Positions 26,167-33,017 of a DNA stretch of 42,231 nt are shown piece after piece. Every line of letters starts with the position of its first letter. The first letter of the stretch is position 1. The stretch comes from Nocardia gamkensis NBRC 108242 (GTDB lineage: Bacteria > Actinomycetota > Actinomycetes > Mycobacteriales > Mycobacteriaceae), in NCBI RefSeq assembly GCF_001612985.1, contig NZ_BDBM01000068.1, positions 1 through 42,231 on the forward strand. Reading direction: 5' to 3'. A model generated the notes under the pieces. The model worked only from the letters and a program-made list of their open reading frames with translations. It ran no database searches and was not told where the DNA came from. The position numbers and the translations under genes were made by a program.

Positions 26167-27771
26167 TCAGACCAACCAGGCCGCCGCGTTGGGCGGCAGC
26201 TGGCCGCCCTCGGCCGGCGCGCTGGCCAGCAGCACGTCTCCCGGCGGTAGCTGGATCGGCGCGTCCGAGGCATTGAGCACGCAGACCAGTCCGCCCGGTC
26301 GGCGGAACGCGAGACAGCCCGGCGGGCTGCCGTACCACTCGACCCGCTCCCCCGCGAACTCCGGACGCAGCGAGCGCAGCTCGATACCGAGGCGATACAG
26401 CGACAGGGTCGACCCCAACTCCTCGAGCTGAGCCTCCACGGTCAACGGCGCCCAGTCCGGCGGCATGGGCAGCCACGGCGTTCCGGTGGTGAACCCGTAC
26501 GGCGGCGTGGCGCCCTCCCACGGCAGCGGCACCCGGCAGCCGTCACGGCCGCGCTGGGTGTGCCCGGAGCGCTCCCACACCGGATCCTGCAACACATCGT
26601 CCGGCAGGTCGTCGACGTTGGGCAGCCCCAGCTCGGAGCCGTTGTAGATGAACACCGCGCCGGGCAGCGCCAGTTCCAGCAGGATCATCGCCCGAGCGCG
26701 CGCGACGCCGAGCGCGCCGCCGCCGTACCGGGTGACCTCGCGCTCGATGTCGTGGTTGGACAGCGTCCAGGTGGGGACGGCGAAGACCGGGGCGACGGCG
26801 GCGAGCGAGTTGTCGATCGCGTCGCGCACCGCCTCGGCGTCGAACGACGATTCCGCGAGGCGGAAGTTGAACGCCAGGTGCAGTTCGTCGGGGCGTACGT
26901 ACTCGCCGAAGCGGGTGTTGTCGTTCACCCACACTTCGCCGATGGTCACCGTGTCGGGGTATTCCTCGACCACCTTGCGGATCCGGCGGTGGATGTCGTG
27001 GACAGCGGGATTGTTGAACCGCGGGTCGCTGTCGTCGTGCGCCAGCAGGGCCGAGACGGACAACTGGGGCATATCGGGCAAACCTTCGGGCTTGGCCATG
27101 CCGTGCGCGACGTCGATCCGGAACCCGTCCACCCCCCGGTCGAGCCAGAACCGCAGCGTCTGCTCGAAATCGGCGGCGACCTCGGCATTCGACCAGTTCA
27201 GGTCCGGCTGTTCCCGGGCGAAGATGTGCAGGTACCACTGGCCGGGTGTGCCGTCGGGTTCGGTGATCCTCGTCCAGGCCGGGCCACCGAAGATGCTCGG
27301 CCAGTTGTTGGGCGGCTCGGCGCCGCCGGGCCCACGGCCGTCGCGGAAGATGTACCGGTCGCGCTCCGGGCTGCCGGGGGCCGCGGCCAGTGCCGCGCGG
27401 AACCACGGATGCCGGTCGCTGGTGTGGTTGGGCACCAGGTCCATGGTCACCCTGATCCGGCGGGCGTGCGCCTCGGCGATCAGCGCGTCCATCGCGGCGA
27501 GCCCGCCGAAGAGCTGATCGATGTCACGCGGGTCGGCAACGTCGTAGCCACCGTCGGCCATCGGCGAACGCATGACGGGGCAGATCCACAGCGCGTCGAC
27601 CCCGAGCAGTTCGAGATAGCCCAGTTTGTCCCGGACTCCCCCGAGATCGCCGACCCCGTCTCCGCTCGAGTCCGCGAAAGATCTCGGATAAACCTGGTAG
27701 AACACGGCCGACCGCCACCACGACTGAGTGGTGGGATCCACCGGCGCCATTACGGCTGGTGCATCACTCAC
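26167..27771 (-). CDS. aglA: Alpha-glucosidase, glycoside hydrolase family 13
   Basis: 534 aa from GTG 27771 (an in-frame ATG seven codons later is possible). It hydrolyses terminal alpha-1,4-glucose from maltose-type oligosaccharides or dextrins. The GH13 (beta/alpha)8 barrel shows its conserved regions in order: DLVPNHTSD (region I), GFRIDVAHG with the nucleophile Asp near 220, TIGEVW with the acid Glu near 279, and SNHD near 338-341. The N-terminal AVFYQVYPRSF and a C-terminal beta domain are typical. There is no signal peptide, so it is cytoplasmic. It corresponds to Rv2471 but lies on the opposite strand relative to pepN. Substrate preference cannot be read from sequence. Confidence 0.93.
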   Translation of the reverse strand: MSDAPAVMAPVDPTTQSWWRSAVFYQVYPRSFADSSGDGVGDLGGVRDKLGYLELLGVDALWICPVMRSPMADGGYDVADPRDIDQLFGGLAAMDALIAEAHARRIRVTMDLVPNHTSDRHPWFRAALAAAPGSPERDRYIFRDGRGPGGAEPPNNWPSIFGGPAWTRITEPDGTPGQWYLHIFAREQPDLNWSNAEVAADFEQTLRFWLDRGVDGFRIDVAHGMAKPEGLPDMPQLSVSALLAHDDSDPRFNNPAVHDIHRRIRKVVEEYPDTVTIGEVWVNDNTRFGEYVRPDELHLAFNFRLAESSFDAEAVRDAIDNSLAAVAPVFAVPTWTLSNHDIEREVTRYGGGALGVARARAMILLELALPGAVFIYNGSELGLPNVDDLPDDVLQDPVWERSGHTQRGRDGCRVPLPWEGATPPYGFTTGTPWLPMPPDWAPLTVEAQLEELGSTLSLYRLGIELRSLRPEFAGERVEWYGSPPGCLAFRRPGGLVCVLNASDAPIQLPPGDVLLASAPAEGGQLPPNAAAWLV

Positions 27772-27987
27772 ATCCGCAATAGTGCCAAAGTTTCGGCGCG
27801 AAAGCCTTCAGGCGAGATGAGCTTTCGAATCGCGGGCAAATGTTCAGCAGCGACCCGTACGGAGGCGAAAAACCCTGCTCTACACCGTCTCTCAGGCGCA
27901 ATGCCTCCGCCACCCGTGTTCGCCAGCGAATCCGCCGTCACCACAACGCGGTAGAAAACACACCGCCGCCCCATGGCGAAGGCATTG

Positions 27988-28392
27988 TCAGAACGGGGCG
28001 TTCACCAAGGAGTTGGCCGCCATCTCCAAGTAGTCCAGCAGCGCCTTGCGATGCTCGTCATCCAGGGTTTCCGGCTCGATCTCGGCGACCGCGATGCGCA
28101 TACACCGCAGCCATGCGTCCCGCTCGATGGGTCCGATGGTGAACGGCATGTGCCGCATGCGCAGGCGGGGGTGGCCGCGCTCGTCGGAGTAGGTGCGCGG
28201 ACCGCCCCAGTACTGCTCGAGGAACATTCGCAAGCGCCGCTCCGCCGGGCCGAGATCCTCCTCCGGATACAGCGGGCGCAGCACCTCGTCGGCGGCCACC
28301 TCGCGATAGAACGTCGCGACGAGCCGCTGGAACGTCTCCGCCCCACCGACCGCCTCGTAGAACGACGTCGCCGTCTGCTCGCCCGAAGTCAT
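27988..28392 (-). CDS. glbO: Truncated haemoglobin O (group II)
   Basis: 134 aa from ATG 28392 with GAGAGGG upstream; the longer reading to 28491 has none. A 2-over-2 globin fold that binds haem and O2, linked in mycobacteria to respiration and NO or peroxide detoxification at the membrane. Landmarks: Tyr B10 in ATFYREV, Tyr CD1 in RPLYPEEDL, MFLEQYWGGPRTYS, proximal His F8 in RMRHMPF, and Trp G8 in ERDAWL. All residues that define the mycobacterial trHbO pocket are present. It precedes aglA on the same strand by 216 bases, the same neighbour as in M. tuberculosis, and is divergent from the HNH gene. Confidence 0.95.
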   Translation of the reverse strand: MTSGEQTATSFYEAVGGAETFQRLVATFYREVAADEVLRPLYPEEDLGPAERRLRMFLEQYWGGPRTYSDERGHPRLRMRHMPFTIGPIERDAWLRCMRIAVAEIEPETLDDEHRKALLDYLEMAANSLVNAPF

Positions 28393-28635
28393 AGACCCTC
28401 TCGATTCACCGGATGCGCCGCTGTCCATTGTGCCCGCGCGGGGGGACTGCCGCCGCACTGCCCTCGCGCTGCCGCTCGGCAACCGGAACATCGCGCTGAA
28501 ATGGCACTTCAGCCACAGTTAACCGGACATTGTTGAAAATCACCGTGCAATGCCCGACATTCCATGGTCAACTGGGTGACAGTCTCTGCTTTGCAGATAC
28601 CACATGATCCTGCCAATCATGAAATCGAGGTCGAG

Positions 28636-29340
28636 ATGAAGCAGCGGCACAGCGCCCGATCACACGAGGCGCGAGCGCACCGACAACTCCAGCCCGCCGA
28701 CGTCCACAATCGTGGGTCGGGGGCTACTCCGCTGCACATCGTGTCCGACCATCATCCGGGTGGACATCGTGGCCATCACGACCACGGCCCCCGCCCCACC
28801 GCCCCGCCCGCCGAAGGCACGAACTGGCTCAAGACCAGGGTGTTGCTGTTGAACGCCACCTACGAGCCACTCACCGCTCTGTCCGCGCGCCGCGCGATCG
28901 TCCTGCTCATCTGCGACAAGGCCGACGCCATTCATCACAGTGACGAAGGGCCGGTAGTCCACTCCGCCGAGACGGCGGTGGCCATCCCCTCCGTGATCCG
29001 CCTGCGCAGCTACGTCCACGTCCCGTACCGCGCCCGGGTGCCGATGACCCGCGCCGCCCTCATGCACCGCGATCGCTACCGCTGCGGTTACTGCGGCGGC
29101 AAGGCCGAGACCATCGATCACGTCATCCCGCGCAGCCGCGGCGGGGAACATTCCTGGGAGAACTGCGTCGCCAGCTGCGCGCCGTGCAACCACCGCAAAG
29201 CCGACAAGCTGCTCAGCGAGCTGGGCTGGACGCTGCGAGCCCCGCTGGTCTCGCCGAAGGGCCCGCACTGGCGCCTGCTGTCCACCACCGCCGAACTCGA
29301 CCCCGTGTGGTTGCAGTATCTCGGCGAAGGCGCCGCCTGA
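28636..29340 (+). CDS. HNH endonuclease-domain protein, Rv2469c homologue
   Basis: 234 aa from ATG 28636 with GAGG five bases upstream. The first 65 residues are His/Arg/Pro-rich and probably disordered (HHPGGHRGHHDHGPRP). A conserved segment follows (RVLLLNATYEPL, ARRAIVLLICDKADAI), then the HNH module near 150-200: RCGYC, the catalytic IDHVIPRSRGG and NCVASCAPCNHRKADK with two CxxC zinc pairs. The motif set is complete for a nickase or endonuclease. The chromosomal, conserved context suggests a housekeeping DNA-processing role rather than phage or restriction function; the substrate is unknown. Confidence 0.88.
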   Translation: MKQRHSARSHEARAHRQLQPADVHNRGSGATPLHIVSDHHPGGHRGHHDHGPRPTAPPAEGTNWLKTRVLLLNATYEPLTALSARRAIVLLICDKADAIHHSDEGPVVHSAETAVAIPSVIRLRSYVHVPYRARVPMTRAALMHRDRYRCGYCGGKAETIDHVIPRSRGGEHSWENCVASCAPCNHRKADKLLSELGWTLRAPLVSPKGPHWRLLSTTAELDPVWLQYLGEGAA

Positions 29341-29343
29341 GGG

Positions 29344-29910
29344 TCAGGTGTATTCCACCACCAGCGTCGCCCAGGTCGGCGAGGCCAGCGCCTCGAACAC
29401 GTGCGGCCGGTCACCCGGGTACGCGATGTAATCGCCCGGGTGCAGTTCGACGGGCGCGTCGACCGGTCCGACGAGCGCGCGCCCCTCGGCGAGCAGTACA
29501 TGTTCGACCACACCGGCGATGTGCGGATCCGATCGGCGCGCATGCCCCGGCTCCGCGGTGATCCGAAACAGATCGCGGCGGGAATTGGCCGGTCCGGCCG
29601 CCAGCAGGGTCGCCCGGTATTCGGATTGCTCGGCCGCGACGACCGGGCCCTCACCGGCACGAATCACGTGCACGCTCGGGCGCGGCGGGTCGAGCAATCG
29701 GGAGAACGGCATATCCAGGGTGACGCACAACGCCCACAGGGTTTCCAGGCTCGGATTCCCGGTGCCCGATTCCAACTGTGACAGCGTGGATTTCGCGATA
29801 CCCGCCCGGCCGGCGACCTCGCTCAGCGACAACCCGGCCCGAGTGCGCTCGCGGCGCAGCGCGGCGGCGATCACCGCCTGGGGTGTTGTCGTCGCGTCCT
29901 GCTCGGTCAT
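29344..29910 (-). CDS. XRE-family regulator with C-terminal cupin
   Basis: 188 aa. Residues about 15-72 are a helix-turn-helix of the XRE type (LRRERTRAGLSLSEVAGRAG, IAKSTLSQLESGTGNPS, LETLWALCVTL). Residues about 110-188 form a cupin barrel (EHVLLAEGRALVG, ELHPGDYIAYPGDRPHVFEA), the usual ligand-binding half of this family. It is divergent from azlCD across about 130 bases with an operator-like dyad, so it most likely represses or activates that exporter in response to an amino acid or related ligand. The stop is 4 bases from the convergent HNH gene. It appears to be part of an accessory XRE-azlC-azlD cassette. Confidence 0.88.
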   Translation of the reverse strand: MTEQDATTTPQAVIAAALRRERTRAGLSLSEVAGRAGIAKSTLSQLESGTGNPSLETLWALCVTLDMPFSRLLDPPRPSVHVIRAGEGPVVAAEQSEYRATLLAAGPANSRRDLFRITAEPGHARRSDPHIAGVVEHVLLAEGRALVGPVDAPVELHPGDYIAYPGDRPHVFEALASPTWATLVVEYT

Positions 29911-30006
29911 ACCCGCTCCGTTTGTTCTGCGTCGTCCGTGGCGCTACGTCTTCGGTCTCGCTTCGCTCGAAACCTGTGGTCGTGCGAATAGCGACAGAAA
30001 ACCATA

Positions 30007-30044
30007 TTGACGGAACCGGGCGCCATGTTCACTATAAACAACAT
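30007..30044 (+). promoter_or_regulatory. azlCD promoter with overlapping operator-like dyad
   Basis: TTGACG (30007-30012) is followed after 17 bases by CACTAT (30030-30035), a plausible sigma70 pair. Transcription would begin at about 30042, at or just before ATG 30043. An inverted repeat ATGTT-N10-AACAT (30025-30044) covers the -10 and start region and is a candidate site for the divergent XRE-cupin regulator. Confidence 0.45.
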
Positions 30045-30738
30045 GCGTTCGATATGGCGAACACTCGATCGGGATGTGATGGCGGGCATCGGGGCGGTGT
30101 GTCTCGCCGTCGGCGTGATGGGGGTCTCCTACGGGGCGACCGCGGTCGCGTCGGGCCTGCCGATCTGGCTCCCGATCCTGCTCGGCTGCGTGGTGCTCGC
30201 CGGAAGCTCGGAATTCCTCTTCATCGGCATCGTCGCCGCCGGGGGCAGTCCGATCGCGGCGGTGCTGGCGGGTTTGCTGGTGAACGCCAGGCATGTGCCG
30301 TACGGACTGTCTGTCCCCGACGCGGTGGGCACGGGTTGGCGCAGGTCACTGGGCGTCCATCTGATGAACGACGAGTCGGTCGCCATGACCATCGCGCAGC
30401 CCGACGCGCGGCGCAGGCGGGCGGCCTACTGGCTCACGGGCGCGGGGGTACTGCTCGCCTGGCCCGGCGGCGCGGCCATCGGGGCGTTGATCGGATCGGT
30501 GGTTCCGGACACATCGGCGTTCGGGCTCGACGCGGTGTTTCCCGCAGTCCTGCTCGCGCTGGTGCTGCCGGCTCTGCGGGATCGCACCACCCTCGCCGCG
30601 GTGGGTGCGGGCACGGCGATCGCGCTGGCCTGCGCTCCGTTCCTGCCCACCGGACTGCCGGTCCTCCTCGCCCTCTGCGGGGTGCTGGTCGCGGCGCGGG
30701 GGAAGCCTGAGCCGTCGGCCGCACAGGGAGCCGCGTGA
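30043..30738 (+). CDS. azlC: AzlC-family branched-chain amino acid exporter subunit
   Basis: 231 aa from ATG 30043. An upstream TTG at 30007 looks like a -35 element, and ATG 30025 is inside the operator dyad, so I take 30043 as a near-leaderless start, with moderate certainty. About six or seven membrane helices; the N-terminal MGVSYGATAVASGLP and GSSEFLFIGIVAAG phrases and the NARHVPYGLS loop are typical of AzlC. With AzlD it forms an exporter for branched-chain amino acids or analogues in the plasma membrane. The stop overlaps the azlD start. Confidence 0.88.
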   Translation: MRSIWRTLDRDVMAGIGAVCLAVGVMGVSYGATAVASGLPIWLPILLGCVVLAGSSEFLFIGIVAAGGSPIAAVLAGLLVNARHVPYGLSVPDAVGTGWRRSLGVHLMNDESVAMTIAQPDARRRRAAYWLTGAGVLLAWPGGAAIGALIGSVVPDTSAFGLDAVFPAVLLALVLPALRDRTTLAAVGAGTAIALACAPFLPTGLPVLLALCGVLVAARGKPEPSAAQGAA

Positions 30739-31046
30739 TGCTGGCCGCCGGAATCATCGCCCTCGCCGCGGGCACCTACGCGTTTCGCTGGGCCGGGCCC
30801 GCGCTGCGCGAGCGGGTGCGCATTCCGGCGCGCGCGGTGCGCATGCTGGAAATCGGCGCCGTCGTGCTGCTGGCCGCGGTGGTGGCCGTGACCACCCTGC
30901 CGATCGGCACCGCGAGCCTCGGATTCGCCGTGCCCGCAGGCGTTCTCGTCGGCGGAGGGTTGGCCTGGTACCAACGCCCCATCTTGCTGGTCATGCTCGC
31001 CGCCGCCGCGACGGCGGCACTCCTTCGCTCGATCGGCGTCCCCTGA
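30738..31046 (+). CDS. azlD: AzlD-family branched-chain amino acid exporter subunit
   Basis: 102 aa from ATG 30738, seven bases after GGGAG and sharing one base with the azlC stop (TGATG); GTG 30735 is the alternative. Three or four membrane helices, beginning MLAAGIIALAAGTYAFRWAG, the characteristic AzlD opening. It is the small partner of AzlC; neither is known to work alone. Translational coupling implies fixed stoichiometry. A strong hairpin 39 bases after the stop ends the operon. Confidence 0.88.
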   Translation: MLAAGIIALAAGTYAFRWAGPALRERVRIPARAVRMLEIGAVVLLAAVVAVTTLPIGTASLGFAVPAGVLVGGGLAWYQRPILLVMLAAAATAALLRSIGVP

Positions 31047-31084
31047 CGGGCCCGAACACGCTTTCTGCCACCTTTTTTCGCGAA

Positions 31085-31120
31085 GGGCGGCGCCGTCCCC
31101 TCCTGCCGACGGCGCCGCCC
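31085..31120 (+). terminator. Terminator of the azlCD operon
   Basis: A perfect 13-bp stem (31085-31097 with 31108-31120; left arm GGGCGGCGCCGTC) with a 10-base loop. A T-run precedes the stem on this strand but none follows it. Confidence 0.8.
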
Positions 31121-31285
31121 ATACCATCGATCGTTCCCGGGCGTCCACGTGCTACCGGGTCCGCCTCGCGCGCACGAATAACGCCGCGTACGGCACAGCT
31201 GAGCTCGATGCTGACCGTCCGGAACGAATTCGATTCTCGCGAAAGGCCGGTCCGGCGCACAACGATCCGTCGTCAGCGGATCATG

Positions 31286-31575
31286 CGCGCGACCGACGGC
31301 AGCACGACCGGCCGTCGGCACCAGCGGGCGCCCCACCCTCGAAGTGGGCCGACGGCGCCGCAATACCCCGCGCAGACAACTGTCGAACGCGCGCCCACTG
31401 GCCGCACACCGCCCACGGGGGCACCAGCGGGCGACCCACCTTCGAAGCGTGCCAACGGCGCCGCAACACCCCGCGCGGGCAACCGTCGATACGCGCGACC
31501 GCTGGCAGCACACCGCCCACCGGCACCAGCGGGCGATCCACCCCTCGAGGCGAGCCTACAGCGCCGCGAAACCGC
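31286..31575. repeat. Three tandem degenerate copies of a 102-104 bp element
   Basis: Copies begin at 31286, 31388 and 31492, each with CGCGCG followed by CCN or ACC, and contain in the same order ACTGGCCGCACACC-like sequence, GGCACCAGCGGGCG, a CCACC-TCGAAG-like segment and ACGGCGCCGCAA. The periods are 102 and 104, not multiples of three, so the frame shifts between copies and a coding origin is unlikely. The third copy decays near 31575. Open frames on both strands across it are by-products. Function unknown; it could be an intergenic repeat family of this genus. Confidence 0.75.
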
Positions 31576-31838
31576 CACATCGTGGAGCGAAAGTATTGCG
31601 AGGCAGCACAATCGGTGGTCCGGGAAGCATTTTCGGTCCCCGAGGACCGTCGCGCGTCGATAGCGACTCTCGCACCGCTCTCCCGCTGCTCCGGGCCGAG
31701 CGCATCGACGGGACGCGGCGTCTACGTGGAAGCAGCGAGCTGAAGGTGCACTCGACGACACGGACGTAGCATTCGAGCAGCGCAACGGTGTCCAGCCCGC
31801 GGCGGTTTCGGCGCGCGGCACGCTCAATGCGGCAGCAC
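31576..31838. other. Intergenic remainder between the repeat array and the Rv2474c homologue
   Basis: Nothing recognisable. No frame has a ribosome site or protein-like composition. A short direct duplication, CTCAATGCGGCAGCA (31825-31839 and 31838-31852), overlaps the end of the minus-strand gene. Confidence 0.4.
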
Positions 31839-32507
31839 TCAATGCGGCAGCAGGGGAATCCCTCCGCCGAGCCGCCGAGCCACGGAGCCGTAGCGGGCGT
31901 CGAGCCGCAGCCATGTCCTGGTCGCCCGGACACGCACGATCTCGGCGGTCGGGATACGGCGGGCGTCGGCCTTCTCCCCCGAATGCGGGATGAAGTCCAT
32001 GGCCGTGAGCGCGAAGACGACCCGCATCGGCACCTGCACGCGGGCGCCCGCGCCGGACACGGTCAGCACCGCCTGATCGAGCAACGAGGCGGGCGGGCCG
32101 TGGCCGCTGGAGTGTTCCTTCGCCAGCTGTGCACCCTGCTCGGCGAGTTCCACCAGGGTGCGCGCGGGCACGTCGTCGACGTGCGCGAAACCGTCCGTGG
32201 GCGGCAGCGCGCCGCGCCACGCGGAATCCATCGAGAATCCCAGGTCGATCGGACCGCCGCTCGCCGAACCGGCCAGCACGAGATCGGCGCCGACGGTCAC
32301 GTCGTCGACACCGAGCTCGGCGACCACCGTGCGCATGGCCAGCGCCTCGAAACCCGTCGCCACCCAGGCCGCGACATACTTCTCCCCGCGGCGGCGCAAG
32401 CGCACCACCGCCGCCGGGTCCAGCCGCACGGCCCTGCTCAGAAACGTCGCGAGGTTCTCTCGCTCCGCCGGATCCGGCACACGCAGCACTCGTTGTTCCG
32501 CTATCAC
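31839..32507 (-). CDS. Conserved hypothetical protein, Rv2474c homologue
   Basis: 222 aa from GTG 32507, with GGAG about six bases upstream. Soluble, Ala/Val/Arg-rich, no membrane helix. An N-terminal LATFLSRAVRLDPAAVVRLRR segment and a C-terminal phrase VPMRVVFALTAMDFIPHSGE are the most distinctive parts. Length and position after the thioesterase match Rv2474c, a protein of unknown function. It is 45 bases downstream of the thioesterase gene and so is probably the last gene of the gdh operon. Nothing in it suggests an enzymatic activity. Confidence 0.75.
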   Translation of the reverse strand: MIAEQRVLRVPDPAERENLATFLSRAVRLDPAAVVRLRRRGEKYVAAWVATGFEALAMRTVVAELGVDDVTVGADLVLAGSASGGPIDLGFSMDSAWRGALPPTDGFAHVDDVPARTLVELAEQGAQLAKEHSSGHGPPASLLDQAVLTVSGAGARVQVPMRVVFALTAMDFIPHSGEKADARRIPTAEIVRVRATRTWLRLDARYGSVARRLGGGIPLLPH

Positions 32508-32552
32508 GGCAGCTCCGCCGTCAGCACTCGACGATCATCGACGCGCGGCCAC

Positions 32553-33017
32553 TCACTCCATCCATTCGGACAGGTAATCACGCTCGGCGTCGGTGAGCCT
32601 GCGCAATCGCTGCGCCCGCATGTCGAACGCCGCGATCTGCGTGGACGCGACCACGGCCGCGGGCGAATCGGGCTGCGCGCCCGCCGCCCGCACCTCGTAG
32701 CCGATGGTGAAGTCGACCGCGCGCAACTGCTCGATCCACATGGCGATATCCAGCGGCGTGTCCTCGTGCCGCAGCTGGCCGCGGTAGCGGACCCGCAGGT
32801 CGGCGAGTACGCATCCCTCGCGCAGCGGGGCGGTCGGACGACCGTCCTCGAACAGCCACGGAATCCGCGCCTCCTCCAGCAACGTCACCATCCGGGCATG
32901 GTTGACGTGCTGGAACACGTCCATGTCCGACCACCTGACGTCCACCTTGGCGTGGAAACGCCTGGGCAGCACGAGGCTGCCCGCCGCTTTCCCAATTCCG
33001 CTCACCGAACTCGTCAA
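32553..33017 (-). CDS. Hotdog-fold acyl-CoA thioesterase, Rv2475c homologue
   Basis: 154 aa. A single hotdog domain of the 4-hydroxybenzoyl-CoA thioesterase type: VRWSDMDVFQHVNHARMVTLLEEAR near 27-51, with the Asp of WSDMD and the HVN loop at the active site, then YRGQLRHEDTPLDIAMW and a C-terminal helix. It should hydrolyse an acyl-CoA in the cytoplasm; the acyl group is unknown. Its ATG overlaps the gdh stop by four bases (ATGA), so it is co-translated with glutamate dehydrogenase, an arrangement shared with Rv2476c-Rv2475c. Confidence 0.88.
   Translation of the reverse strand: MTSSVSGIGKAAGSLVLPRRFHAKVDVRWSDMDVFQHVNHARMVTLLEEARIPWLFEDGRPTAPLREGCVLADLRVRYRGQLRHEDTPLDIAMWIEQLRAVDFTIGYEVRAAGAQPDSPAAVVASTQIAAFDMRAQRLRRLTDAERDYLSEWME

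Noticed and set aside
31286..31575. CRISPR array
   Set aside because: Units are about 103 bp, degenerate throughout, with no alternation of constant repeats and unique spacers and no cas genes.
31273..32220. 315-codon minus-strand frame across the 103-bp repeats
   Set aside because: Its repeats fall in different reading frames because periods are 102 and 104, and it overlaps the well-supported Rv2474c homologue in another frame.
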